A stretch of 64,000 nt of DNA, taken from assembly GCF_903645325.1 (NCBI RefSeq), contig NZ_CAHJXQ010000003.1, positions 248,001-312,000 of the forward strand, in the 5' to 3' direction. Shown here in pieces: positions 8,050 through 16,923 of this stretch. How positions within the stretch are numbered: the stretch's first letter is position 1; every line of letters starts with the position of its first letter. This DNA is from Microbacterium tenebrionis (GTDB lineage: Bacteria > Actinomycetota > Actinomycetes > Actinomycetales > Microbacteriaceae). A program made the position numbers and the translations under genes. Below the pieces are notes generated by a model. It had not been told where the DNA came from. It did not search any database and was given only the letters and a program-made list of their open reading frames with translations.

Positions 8050-9765
8050 ATGAGCCCCGTCAGCAACCCTGCCGAGCGAGAAGACGTCACCGCAGCGCGC
8101 ACGAGCGGACGGACCACCGTCGCCGTGATCGGTGCGGGCATCAACGGCATCTCCACGTTCCGCGACCTCGCGATGCAGGGCGTCGACGTCCTCCTCGTGG
8201 AGCGGAACGACTTCGCCTCCGGCGCGACGGCGGCCTCCAGCCACATGATCCACGGCGGCATCCGCTACCTCGAGAACGGCGAGTTCCGTCTCGTGAAGGA
8301 GTCCGTGCAGGAGCGCAACGGGCTGCTCAAGATCGCACCCCACTACGTCAAGCCGCTGCAGACGACGATCCCGATCTACTCCACCTTCTCCGGCATCCTC
8401 ACCGCTCCCCTGCGGTTCCTCACGCACAGGAGTGGCAAGCCGCGCGAGCGCGGGGCGTTCCTCATCAAGGTCGGTCTCACGCTCTACGACACGTTCTCCC
8501 GAGACGGGGGCAACGTGCCCCGCCACCGGTTCCTCGGCCGCAAGAAGTCGCTGGAGCAGCTGCCACAGCTCGATCCGAACATCAAGTACACGGCGACCTA
8601 TTACGACGCATCCGTCCACGACCCGGAGCGGCTCGCGCTGGACGTGCTGCGCGACGGCGAGTCGGCGCATGACGGCGCTCGCGCTCTGAACTACGTCGAA
8701 GCGGTCGGGCTCGACGCCGACGGTCTTCTTCTGCGCGACCGGGAGACCGGTGACGAGTTCCGCGTGCGGGCGGATGTCGTCGTGAACGCCTCGGGGCCGT
8801 GGACCGACCTCACCAACGAAGCCCTCGGCACCGAGACCGCGTTCATGGGAGGCACGAAGGGCTCGCACATCGTGCTCGACCACCCGGAGCTGCTGGATGC
8901 CACCGGCGGCCGGGAGATCTTCTTCGAGCACTCCGACGGCCGTATCGTGCTCATCTACCCCCTCAAGGGCCGCGTGCTCGTCGGCACGACCGACCTCGAA
9001 GCCGACCCGCGCGAGCCCGCACGCTGCACCGAGGAGGAGGTCGACTACTTCTTCGATCTGATCGGGCACGTGTTCCCGAGCATCGCCGTCGACCGCTCGC
9101 AGATCGTCTACCGCTACTCGGGCATCCGGCCGCTGCCGCGTCACGACGACACCGCACCGGGCTTCGTGTCCCGCGACTACCGCATCGAGCGCCGCAAGGA
9201 CGACGGACAGCCCACGGTGTTCAGCCTCGTCGGCGGCAAGTGGACGACGTTCCGCGCGCTCGGTGAGAACCTCGCCGACCACGTTCTCGCCGAACTCGGC
9301 CGCCCTCGCATCACGGGGACCGCGGGTGTTCGCATCGGCGGAGGCAACGGCTACCCGAAGACGCCGCGGCGCAAGCTCGAATGGCTGCGCGAGAACGTCG
9401 GCGACGACGAGCGCGGACGGGTGCTGTTCACTCGATACGGCACCAGGGCGGCGGACGTCGCGGCATTCATCGCCCAGGGCGAGGATGCGCCTGTCATCGG
9501 CACCGCGCTGTCGACGCGCGAACTCGCGTGGATGGTCGAGAACGAGCAGGTCCGGCACGTCGCCGACGTCGTCTTCCGACGCACCAGCCTCGCATTCACC
9601 GGTGACGTCGACGCGCAGGTGATCCGGTCGATCGCCGAGGCGCTCGCCCCGCTTCTCGACTGGGACGCCGCACGCGTGAATGTCGAGATCACAGACACTG
9701 CCACCCAGCTGCGCGACGACCACGGTGTGGACGTGTCCGATTCCGCGCTTCGCCCCACCCGCTGA
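8050..9765 (+). CDS. glpD: Aerobic glycerol-3-phosphate dehydrogenase
   Basis: 571 residues. FAD-dependent membrane-associated oxidation of glycerol-3-phosphate to dihydroxyacetone phosphate, feeding electrons to quinone. N-terminal dinucleotide motif GAGINGISTFRDLAMQG, the ASSHMIHGGIRYLE signature, GTTDLEADPRE, and a C-terminal helical domain from about residue 400. GAGGAGG precedes the ATG. With glpK it makes a complete glycerol catabolic pair. Confidence 0.96.
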   Translation: MSPVSNPAEREDVTAARTSGRTTVAVIGAGINGISTFRDLAMQGVDVLLVERNDFASGATAASSHMIHGGIRYLENGEFRLVKESVQERNGLLKIAPHYVKPLQTTIPIYSTFSGILTAPLRFLTHRSGKPRERGAFLIKVGLTLYDTFSRDGGNVPRHRFLGRKKSLEQLPQLDPNIKYTATYYDASVHDPERLALDVLRDGESAHDGARALNYVEAVGLDADGLLLRDRETGDEFRVRADVVVNASGPWTDLTNEALGTETAFMGGTKGSHIVLDHPELLDATGGREIFFEHSDGRIVLIYPLKGRVLVGTTDLEADPREPARCTEEEVDYFFDLIGHVFPSIAVDRSQIVYRYSGIRPLPRHDDTAPGFVSRDYRIERRKDDGQPTVFSLVGGKWTTFRALGENLADHVLAELGRPRITGTAGVRIGGGNGYPKTPRRKLEWLRENVGDDERGRVLFTRYGTRAADVAAFIAQGEDAPVIGTALSTRELAWMVENEQVRHVADVVFRRTSLAFTGDVDAQVIRSIAEALAPLLDWDAARVNVEITDTATQLRDDHGVDVSDSALRPTR

Positions 9766-9798
9766 CCCGGCACACCCTGCGCCAGACACCTGCACTCC

Positions 9799-9812
9799 CG
9801 CACGTTTGTGCA
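9799..9812. promoter_or_regulatory. Third SorC-type operator copy, upstream of the hydrolase-membrane gene
   Basis: CGCACGTTTGTGCA matches 12 of 14 positions of the copy at 7970-7983. It lies 34 bp after the glpD stop and 114 bp before the next start, in a 160-bp gap that otherwise shows only a plausible -10 (TACGCT, 9853-9858). Its presence suggests the downstream gene belongs to the glycerol regulon. Confidence 0.55.
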
Positions 9813-9925
9813 GAATAGCGCCCACCGAGAGCTCGGGGATCTTGCTCACCAATACGCTCATTCCCAGGCTCGCAATGCACCCGACCGCGAGCCGCACATA
9901 AATCGTTTCATGAAGGAGTGAACGA

Positions 9926-11773
9926 ATGAAGAATAGTCGTCTGCGGCGAAACGGGTTCTGGCTCGCTTTGTCGCTCGTCCTGTGCCTCGTCTCGGCGATC
10001 GGCGCCTCCGCGGTGCAGACCGCCGTCGGGTCGATCGCTGTGAAGGATCTCCAGTGGGAGACATCCTCCGGCCGCATGCTCAACGCACTGCTGTTCGTTC
10101 CGGACAGCGCGACCGCTGGCGATCCCGCGCCCGCCGTGGTCGTCAGCCACGGCTGGTGGAACAACCGCGAGATGCAGGACGCCAACTACGTCGAACTCGC
10201 GCGCCGCGGGTTCGTGGTGCTGTCCATCGACATGTATGGCCACGGCAACTCGGAGCCCCTCCCCGCGGATGAGTTGGAAGTTGGCGGAACCGGACTGTAC
10301 GACGGCGTGAAGCTCATCGCCGACCTCCCCTACGTCGACAACGATCGGATCGGTGTCACCGGGCATTCGAACGGCGCACGAGCGGCGAACTTCTCCGTGC
10401 TCATCGACAACGAGGCGGATCAGCAGCTGATCGCCTCGGTCTTCCTGGTCGACAACGAGGCGCTCTACACCGGAGAAGACGGTGACTACACGAACCTTTA
10501 CGGCAGCCGGGACGTCGGACTGGTCGCCGACCAGTACGACGAGTTCTTCTTCCGCAGCTACGACGCTGAGGGCAACGTACTCACCCCGCCCCGGGAGTTC
10601 GCGACGACGCCCAACGCACAGTCGTTCCTGAACTTCGGCGCCGACCCCGCAGACGGTGAGCGCCGCGACGTCGACACGGTCTACACCGAGGAAATCGACG
10701 GCACGGAAGCCATTCGCGTCCTGCATACCCCGGCGCAGACGCACCCGTGGGGCACGATCTCCAAGTACACGGTCGCCGACCTCGTCGAGTTTTTCGACAC
10801 GACCCTGGATGCGCCGAACCCGATCGAGGCGACGTCACAGATCTGGCAGCTCAAGGAGTTCTTCACCGCGCTCGGGCTGATCGGTTTCGGCATCTTCCTC
10901 GTCGCATTCACCCGCGCGCTACTGGCGACGCGCGCGTTCGCCGGTCTGCGCGTCGCCGAGGTCGCGCCGGCACGGCCCGCAGGGCGCATCGGTCAAGCAT
11001 GGTTCTGGGGCGGCCTGGCCGTCTCCGCGGTGCTTTCCGCCTGGACCTACGTATGGCTGAGCCAGCAGGCGTGGCTGGGCGGTATCGTGTTCAACGCCGT
11101 GCCTAACGCGGTTCCCACCGGCTCGGTGTTCTTCATCGCCGTGTGGGCAGCAATCAACGGCGTGGCCGCGATCCTCATCATGACGGCGTCGTATCTCCTG
11201 TTCGGGAAGAAGAACGGCGTTCACCTGCGCGAACTCGGCATCTTCCCCGGGTGGCGGAAGCTGCTCCACAGTGCTGCGCTCGCCGTCGTGGTCACAGCTG
11301 CCGCATACGGCCTCGTGTTCCTCGCCGACTATTTCTTCAAGACCGATTTCCGCTTCTGGGTCGTCGCGTTGAAGTGGTTCCCCCAGGACAAGATCTGGTA
11401 CGCGTTTGTCGTGCTTCCGCTCTTCCTGGTGTACTTCGTCGCCAACTCGGTCGCGCTGAACGTCTTCAACCGCTTCACGCTGGGTGGACGCGAGTGGCTC
11501 AACACGGCCGTGCTCGCGCTGTTCAACGCGCTGGGCCCGATCGTGCTGGTGCTGGCGCAGTACCTCACATTCGCTTCGTCCGGTCACCTGATCCCGGACT
11601 TCGGCGGGATCTTCAGTATCTGGCTGTTCCCGGTGATCCTGATCCTCGCGGTGACCGCGGTCATCTCGCGCAAGATCTACCGCGAGACGAACAACCCGTA
11701 CATCGCCGGCTTCCTCAACGCGGCCGTCGTCGCACTCATGTCGGTGTCGAACTCACTCGTCGTGACGTACTGA
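9926..11773 (+). CDS. Alpha/beta hydrolase fused to a multi-pass membrane domain
   Basis: 615 residues. An N-terminal hydrophobic segment (about 10-30) is a signal anchor. An extracellular alpha/beta-hydrolase domain (about 40-300) has VVVSHGWWNNRE (oxyanion region), the nucleophile elbow GHSNG near 150, and a C-terminal His in QTHPWG near 275. Roughly eight further membrane helices follow (about 310-610). The substrate is unknown; an esterase or lipase at the membrane outer face is likely. GAAGGAG precedes the ATG. The operator-like repeat upstream suggests co-regulation with glpK/glpD, which would fit release of glycerol from an ester (inference). Confidence 0.75.
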   Translation: MKNSRLRRNGFWLALSLVLCLVSAIGASAVQTAVGSIAVKDLQWETSSGRMLNALLFVPDSATAGDPAPAVVVSHGWWNNREMQDANYVELARRGFVVLSIDMYGHGNSEPLPADELEVGGTGLYDGVKLIADLPYVDNDRIGVTGHSNGARAANFSVLIDNEADQQLIASVFLVDNEALYTGEDGDYTNLYGSRDVGLVADQYDEFFFRSYDAEGNVLTPPREFATTPNAQSFLNFGADPADGERRDVDTVYTEEIDGTEAIRVLHTPAQTHPWGTISKYTVADLVEFFDTTLDAPNPIEATSQIWQLKEFFTALGLIGFGIFLVAFTRALLATRAFAGLRVAEVAPARPAGRIGQAWFWGGLAVSAVLSAWTYVWLSQQAWLGGIVFNAVPNAVPTGSVFFIAVWAAINGVAAILIMTASYLLFGKKNGVHLRELGIFPGWRKLLHSAALAVVVTAAAYGLVFLADYFFKTDFRFWVVALKWFPQDKIWYAFVVLPLFLVYFVANSVALNVFNRFTLGGREWLNTAVLALFNALGPIVLVLAQYLTFASSGHLIPDFGGIFSIWLFPVILILAVTAVISRKIYRETNNPYIAGFLNAAVVALMSVSNSLVVTY

Positions 11774-11776
11774 GCT

Positions 11777-11826
11777 GAGAACGCAGGAGGCCTCGGACCG
11801 AACGGTCCGGGGCCTCCTGCGTTCTC
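11777..11826. terminator. Bidirectional terminator between the hydrolase gene and ffh
   Basis: A near-perfect hairpin with about 24-bp arms: GAGAACGCAGGAGGCC (11777-11792) pairs with GGCCTCCTGCGTTCTC (11811-11826), and an inner CGGACCG/CGGTCCG stem closes an AA loop. It fills the gap between two convergent genes and reaches the ffh stop codon. Confidence 0.85.
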
Positions 11827-13381
11827 AACCCTTGCCGAAGAGCTTCTGGATCTCGGCGAGGTCGGCCTCGCTCGGCGCCTTCTGACCGCCGCCCAGACCG
11901 AATCCGCTGCCGGTGGGCTGCTGCGCGGAGGCGAGTCCGGCGTTCTCCGCAGCCCGCTTGGCCGGGTTCCCCGAGCGCGATCCACCCGAGGACTTGCCCT
12001 TCTTGCCGCGCTTCGACGAAGCACCAGGACGCCCCATGCCGGGCATCGGGCCCATGCCGGGGATGTTCGGGGTGCCGCCGCGGGCGACGGTCTTCATCAT
12101 CTTCGCGGCCTGCTCGAAGCGCTGCACGAGCTGGTTGACGTCGGTGACGGTCATGCCGGAGCCCTTGGCGATGCGCAGTCGCCGCGAGCCGTTGAGCACC
12201 TTCGGGTTGCGGCGCTCCCCCGGCGTCATCGAGCGGATGATCGCCTCGGTGCGGTCGATCTCGCGCTCGTCGAAGTCGTCGAGCTGCTGCTTCATCTGGC
12301 CCATGCCCGGCAGCATCCCGAGCATCTTCTTCATCGAGCCCATCTTCTTCATCTGCTGAAGCTGGTCGAGGAAGTCCTCGAGGGTGAAGGCCTCGTTCGC
12401 GAGCTTCTCGGCGACCTTCTGCGCCTCTTCCTCGTCGAAGGCCTGCTGGGCCTGCTCGATGAGGGTGAGGATGTCGCCGAGGTCGAGGATGCGGCTCGCC
12501 ATACGGTCGGGGTGGAAGGGCTCGAGGTCGTCGAGGCCCTCGCCCGTAGAGGCGAAGATGATCGGGCGGCCGGTGACGGATGCCACGGAGAGCGCGGCAC
12601 CGCCACGGGCGTCGCCGTCGAGCTTCGAGAGCACGACGCCGGTGAAGTCGACGCCGTCCTGGAAGGCCTTGGCCGTGTTCACGGCATCCTGACCGATCAT
12701 CGCGTCGATGACGAACAGGACCTCGTCGGGGTCGACGGCCTTTCGGATGTCGGCGGCCTGCTTCATGAGCTCGGCGTCGACGCCGAGGCGGCCCGCGGTG
12801 TCGATGATGACGACGTCGTGCTGCTGGCGACGCGCGTGCTCGACGCCGTCGCGCGAGACCTTGACCGGGTCGCCGACGCCGTTGCCTGGCTCCGGGGCAT
12901 AGATCGTGGCGCCCGCCTGCTGGGCGACGACCTGCAGCTGGTTCACGGCGTTCGGACGCTGGAGGTCGGCGGCGACGAGAAGCGGGGTGTGGCCGTCCTT
13001 CTCGAGCTGTTTGGCGAGCTTTCCGGCGAACGTCGTCTTACCCGATCCCTGGAGGCCGGCGAGCATGATGACGGTGGGCGGGGTCTTCGCGAACTCGAGG
13101 CGGCGCTGTTCGCCGCCGAGGATGCCGATGAGCTCCTCGTTGACGATCTGCACGACCTGCTGCGCCGGGTTGAGCGCCTTGTTGACCTCGTCGCCGAGCG
13201 CGCGCTCGCGCACCTTGGCGGTGAAGTCCTTGACGACCTGCAGCGCGACGTCGGCGTCGAGGAGCGCGCGACGGATCTCGCGGACGGTGCCGTCGACGTC
13301 GGCGGCGGTGAGCTTTCCCTTCGTGCGCAGATTGCGGAAGGTTTCGGTCAGCCGATCGGAGAGCGTGCCAAATGTAGCCAT
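11825..13381 (-). CDS. ffh: Signal recognition particle protein Ffh
   Basis: 518 residues. SRP54 GTPase that delivers ribosome-nascent chains to FtsY. N domain about 1-90, G domain with GLQGSGKTTFAGK (Walker A), DTAGRLGVD and SKLDGDARGGAAL, then the Met-rich M domain (MKKMGSMKKMLGMLPGMGQM) that binds signal sequences and 4.5S RNA. The Gly/Pro/Lys-rich tail is typical of actinobacteria. The 4.5S RNA gene is not visible in this window. Confidence 0.97.
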   Translation of the reverse strand: MATFGTLSDRLTETFRNLRTKGKLTAADVDGTVREIRRALLDADVALQVVKDFTAKVRERALGDEVNKALNPAQQVVQIVNEELIGILGGEQRRLEFAKTPPTVIMLAGLQGSGKTTFAGKLAKQLEKDGHTPLLVAADLQRPNAVNQLQVVAQQAGATIYAPEPGNGVGDPVKVSRDGVEHARRQQHDVVIIDTAGRLGVDAELMKQAADIRKAVDPDEVLFVIDAMIGQDAVNTAKAFQDGVDFTGVVLSKLDGDARGGAALSVASVTGRPIIFASTGEGLDDLEPFHPDRMASRILDLGDILTLIEQAQQAFDEEEAQKVAEKLANEAFTLEDFLDQLQQMKKMGSMKKMLGMLPGMGQMKQQLDDFDEREIDRTEAIIRSMTPGERRNPKVLNGSRRLRIAKGSGMTVTDVNQLVQRFEQAAKMMKTVARGGTPNIPGMGPMPGMGRPGASSKRGKKGKSSGGSRSGNPAKRAAENAGLASAQQPTGSGFGLGGGQKAPSEADLAEIQKLFGKG

Positions 13382-13394
13382 GGTGCTCCCGATT

Positions 13395-13895
13395 CTACGC
13401 GAGCGGAGCCTCCACGCTCAGCGCGGCGCGGAGCTCCTCGCGCGCCTTCTGATATCGCCCGCGCGCCGTGGACGCCGGGATGTCGATCAGCTCAGCCGCA
13501 TCGACGAGACTCAGCCGATCCCAGTGCACCAGGCGGACGAGCTCGGCGAGCTCGGGATCGAGCCGGTCGATGGCGTCGCGGACGTCGGATCCGGCATCCG
13601 CGGCGGGCGCCGTGGCATCCTCACGAATGCGTCCGCGGATACGATCGGCCAGCGCCCAGCGGCGCCGCTCCCCTCTGGCGTGATTCTGCAGCGTGCCGCG
13701 CGCTATGCCGAACAGCCACATACGTGCGCGCTCCGGATCCTCAGGCAGGTCCTGCACCCGACGCCACGCGACGACCATCGTCTCACCGAGGAGGTCGGGG
13801 CCATCGTCGACGTTTGTGCGACGAGAGAGATAGGCCAAAAGGTCGGAGGCGGATGCTTCGAACGCGCGGGTGAGCCGCTGGTCATCACGTCTCAC
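13395..13895 (-). CDS. RNA polymerase sigma factor, ECF type
   Basis: 166 residues from a GTG overlapping the upstream stop (GTGA, 13892-13895). Region 2 spans about 10-75 ([17 protein letters not shown]). Region 4 spans about 105-155 ([21 protein letters not shown], then [14 protein letters not shown]). Its coupled partner is a single-pass membrane protein, so membrane sequestration is likely. The sigma gene comes second in the pair, the reverse of the usual sigma then anti-sigma order. Confidence 0.85.
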   Translation of the reverse strand: MRRDDQRLTRAFEASASDLLAYLSRRTNVDDGPDLLGETMVVAWRRVQDLPEDPERARMWLFGIARGTLQNHARGERRRWALADRIRGRIREDATAPAADAGSDVRDAIDRLDPELAELVRLVHWDRLSLVDAAELIDIPASTARGRYQKAREELRAALSVEAPLA

Positions 13896-14479
13896 GGCGT
13901 CGGCTCCGAGCAGCTGCCCTGCGAGCCGTACCCGGCGACCTCGTCGTCGTAGCCAAGGCGCTCCAGTTCGGCCATCGCCTGGTCGCTCACGGACATGTCG
14001 ACCGCGGTGCTGTACGCGGTGTCCGTTCGGTTCTCGTCGCCGGGAACCGTCATCCGCTGCGCACGAGGCAGGTACTCTTCCACCTCGGAGACAGCAACCC
14101 CGACGACGTCCGTCGTCTCGAACCAGCTCCGCAGGTCGCGCTCGATCTGATCCCGTCGCTCCCCGTCTTTGCGCTCGACGATCTGCACGTCGCCGAAGAC
14201 GACGTCGCACGTCGCACCGCTCGGGAGCTGATATGTGTACGACCCGATCGGATTGTTCAGGTTCGTCCAGTCGAAAAAGTCAGCGGCTACGGCCACTCCT
14301 GCTCCCCCGGCCATGAGGAGTGCGAGTGCTCCGCTGATGAGCGCCGCCCGCTTCGCGCGCGGTGCAGTCCGCACTTCTCCCCGGGCCTCCGCCACCATCG
14401 CGCGGATAACGCGTTTTTCGAGCGTCCGGGCAGCAGGGGTGGAAGCGTCCAACAGATCGTCCAGATCATCCCTGGTCAT
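13892..14479 (-). CDS. Single-pass membrane protein coupled to the sigma factor (putative anti-sigma)
   Basis: 195 residues. A cytoplasmic acidic N-terminus of about 45 residues ([15 protein letters not shown]...), one membrane helix ([21 protein letters not shown]), and an extracytoplasmic domain of about 130 residues ending in [12 protein letters not shown] do not recognise the outer domain. The ATG at 14479 is chosen because GAGGAGG lies 7 nt upstream; an ATG at 14512 would add 11 residues. Its anti-sigma role is inferred from topology and the GTGA overlap with the sigma gene; no zinc anti-sigma HxxxCxxC motif is present. Confidence 0.65.
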   Translation of the reverse strand: MTRDDLDDLLDASTPAARTLEKRVIRAMVAEARGEVRTAPRAKRAALISGALALLMAGGAGVAVAADFFDWTNLNNPIGSYTYQLPSGATCDVVFGDVQIVERKDGERRDQIERDLRSWFETTDVVGVAVSEVEEYLPRAQRMTVPGDENRTDTAYSTAVDMSVSDQAMAELERLGYDDEVAGYGSQGSCSEPTP

Positions 14480-14548
14480 GAGATCCTCCTCGTCGGGGGT
14501 GGGTTCACTCATGACGTGTCCGGCAGCGGCGTTTTCGTCCGCGGCGCG

Positions 14549-15136
14549 TCAGATCTTCCACGGCAGATCGTGGATCAGCCCCAGCGCGTCGCGCACGAGC
14601 GCATCGGGAGACCCCTGACCTGCTCCCTGCTCGGCCCACACCCGCAACGACGACAGCACCGCGGTGGCGTGCGCCGCGCCCAGGATGGCAGCCGGGATGT
14701 CGGCGATCCCCGCTCGGCGTGCGGCTTGGGCGACGGCATCCGCCAGGCGGGCGCTGCGCAGACCGGTGTCGGCGATCAGCTCGTCCTCCAGCCCCATCGC
14801 CGTCGCGTTGCGCAGCGCCAGGGCCAGCGGGTCCGGATCGAAGCCCCGGACCACATCCAGCAGGATGCCGCGCACCGCCTCGGCGTCGGCATCCGGCCCC
14901 AGCGCGGCCAGCGCGACGAGCGCCTCGTCGATCCGTGCGTCCAGGCCCGACCACAGCACGTCGCTCTTCGAGGAGAAGTAGTTGAAGAAGCTGGAGCGGC
15001 TCACCCCGGCGCGCTGCGTGATGTCGGCGACCGACGTCGCGTCGTACCCCTGCTCGAGGAACAGCTCGCAGGCCGCCTCGGCGAGTGTCTCGCGCGAGGA
15101 AGCGCGCGGACGACCGGGGCGCGGCTCGTTCTTCAC
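14549..15136 (-). CDS. TetR family transcriptional regulator
   Basis: 195 residues. N-terminal helix-turn-helix ([19 protein letters not shown], then [19 protein letters not shown]) and an all-helical ligand domain. Divergent from lipB with a 78-bp gap that contains an imperfect inverted repeat (15177-15203). The ligand is unknown; it may regulate itself, and possibly lipB-lipA. Confidence 0.85.
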   Translation of the reverse strand: MKNEPRPGRPRASSRETLAEAACELFLEQGYDATSVADITQRAGVSRSSFFNYFSSKSDVLWSGLDARIDEALVALAALGPDADAEAVRGILLDVVRGFDPDPLALALRNATAMGLEDELIADTGLRSARLADAVAQAARRAGIADIPAAILGAAHATAVLSSLRVWAEQGAGQGSPDALVRDALGLIHDLPWKI

Positions 15137-15176
15137 CTCATCACCGTATCGCGCGTCCGACGATCACCGACGGGAT

Positions 15177-15203
15177 GTATTGTTAGACCGCATCCAAGAA
15201 TAC
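15177..15203. promoter_or_regulatory. Candidate TetR operator between the regulator and lipB
   Basis: GTATTGTT (15177-15184) and AAGAATAC (15196-15203) form an inverted repeat with 7 of 8 matching positions and an 11-nt spacer. It ends 11 bp before the lipB start and is AT-rich against a GC-rich background, so it may also overlap the promoter. Confidence 0.4.
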
Positions 15204-15214
15204 GGAAGGTGCTC

Positions 15215-15853
15215 ATGCTCGACATCCTCACCCCGGGTCTCGCGCCGAACCTGGTGCCCTACCTCGACGGCTGGGAACTGCAGCGGCAGGTCCACCACGA
15301 CGTCGTGACGGGCACAAGGCCCGACACGCTCATCCTCCTCGAACACGAGGCCGTGTACACCGCGGGCAAGCGCACCGAAGATCACGAGCGGCCGCAGGAC
15401 GGCACCCCGGTCATCGACGTCGACCGCGGTGGCAAGATCACCTGGCACGGTCCAGGGCAGCTCGTCGGCTACCCGATCGTCCGCCTTCCCGAGCCCATGG
15501 ACGTCGTCGCGCACGTGCGCCGCATCGAACGCGTGCTCATCGACCTGCTCCGGCCTCTCGGCGTCGACGGCTATCAGGTCGAGGGCCGCAGCGGCGTGTG
15601 GGTGCGCCGTCCGCTCAGCGAGGACAAGGTCGCAGCCATCGGCGTGCGCGTGCAGAACGGCGTGACCATGCACGGCTTCGCGATCAACTGCGACAACTCG
15701 CTCTCCGGCTTCGGCGGCATCATCCCTTGCGGGATCACGGACGCCGGCGTGACCACCGTCAGCGAGGCGACCGGCCGCATCGTCTCCCCCGCCGACATCG
15801 TGGATGCCGTCGCCACGACGTTCGCCCGCGAGTACGAGACGGTCCCCGCATGA
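15215..15853 (+). CDS. lipB: Octanoyltransferase LipB
   Basis: 212 residues. Transfers the octanoyl group from octanoyl-ACP to lipoyl domains. Family landmarks: [17 protein letters not shown], the [18 protein letters not shown] core with its conserved HGPGQ, and GVWV...[21 protein letters not shown] with the catalytic Lys. The Cys of the acyl intermediate is in [14 protein letters not shown] precedes the ATG. It overlaps lipA by ATGA. Confidence 0.96.
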   Translation: MLDILTPGLAPNLVPYLDGWELQRQVHHDVVTGTRPDTLILLEHEAVYTAGKRTEDHERPQDGTPVIDVDRGGKITWHGPGQLVGYPIVRLPEPMDVVAHVRRIERVLIDLLRPLGVDGYQVEGRSGVWVRRPLSEDKVAAIGVRVQNGVTMHGFAINCDNSLSGFGGIIPCGITDAGVTTVSEATGRIVSPADIVDAVATTFAREYETVPA

Positions 15854-16839
15854 GCGCCGCACCCGACGGGCGGAGGCTCCTGCGCCTCGAGGTCCGCAAC
15901 GCCGAGACCCCGATCGAGCGCAAGCCGGAGTGGATCAGGACCAAGGCGAAGATGGGGCCGGAGTACCAAGCCCTGCACTCGCTCGTGAAGACCGAGGACC
16001 TGCACACGGTGTGCCAGGAGGCCGGATGCCCCAACATCTACGAGTGCTGGGAGGACCGCGAGGCCACGTTCCTCATCGGCGGTTCGCAGTGCACCCGTCG
16101 GTGCGACTTCTGCCAGATCGACACCGGCAAGCCGGACGCCTACGACACCGATGAGCCCCGGCGCGTCGCCGAGAGCGTGAAGCAGATGGGGCTGCGCTAC
16201 GCGACCGTCACGAGCGTCGCCCGGGACGACCTGCCCGACACCGGTGCCTGGCTGAACGCCGAGACCGTCCGGCGCATCCACGCCGAGAATCCCAACACCG
16301 GGGTCGAGCTGCTCGCCAACGAGCACAACGGCGACCCGGAGTTCCTGGGTCAGATCTTCGATGCTCGGCCCGAGGTGTTCGCGCACAACGTCGAGACGGT
16401 GCCGCGCATCTTCAAGCGCATCCGCCCGGCGTTCCAGTACGAGCGGTCGCTGAACGTCATCACGCAGGGGCACGACGCCGGACTCATCACGAAGTCGAAC
16501 CTCATCCTGGGCATGGGCGAAGAGCCCGAAGAGGTCGTCCAGGCACTGAACGACCTGCATGAAGCCGGATGCGACATCATCACGATCACGCAGTACCTGC
16601 GCCCGACACCGCGCCATCTGCCCGTGGCCCGCTGGGTGAAGCCGGCCGAGTTCGTCGAGTTCAAGGAGGAGGCCGAGCGGATCGGGTTTCTCGGCGTGCT
16701 CGCCGGTCCCCTGGTGCGTTCGTCGTACCGGGCCGGACGCCTGTGGGCTCAGTCGATGATCTCGAAGGGACGGGAGATTCCCCCGCACCTGGCGCACATC
16801 GCCGAGGGTGCGGAACGGGGATTCGCCCAGGCCGTCTGA
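15850..16839 (+). CDS. lipA: Lipoyl synthase LipA
   Basis: 329 residues. Radical-SAM enzyme that inserts two sulfurs into protein-bound octanoyl chains. The auxiliary cluster motif is in [13 protein letters not shown] and the radical-SAM CxxxCxxC in [10 protein letters not shown]. The ATG overlaps the lipB stop (15850-15853), coupling the two lipoate steps. Confidence 0.97.
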   Translation: MSAAPDGRRLLRLEVRNAETPIERKPEWIRTKAKMGPEYQALHSLVKTEDLHTVCQEAGCPNIYECWEDREATFLIGGSQCTRRCDFCQIDTGKPDAYDTDEPRRVAESVKQMGLRYATVTSVARDDLPDTGAWLNAETVRRIHAENPNTGVELLANEHNGDPEFLGQIFDARPEVFAHNVETVPRIFKRIRPAFQYERSLNVITQGHDAGLITKSNLILGMGEEPEEVVQALNDLHEAGCDIITITQYLRPTPRHLPVARWVKPAEFVEFKEEAERIGFLGVLAGPLVRSSYRAGRLWAQSMISKGREIPPHLAHIAEGAERGFAQAV

Positions 16840-16923
16840 CTTCTCCTGCAGGCATGGTGCTTCCGCCCGGTGTTCGGGCACAATCGGACGAAGCGCGGGT
16901 CGCCGCGCTGTCTGGGGGCAGGC

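Noticed and set aside
7960..10185. Upstream extension of the SorC regulator frame by over 700 codons
   Set aside because: The extension is antisense to glpD. The regulator has its own ATG with AAGGAGG at 7961-7968 and a family-length product.
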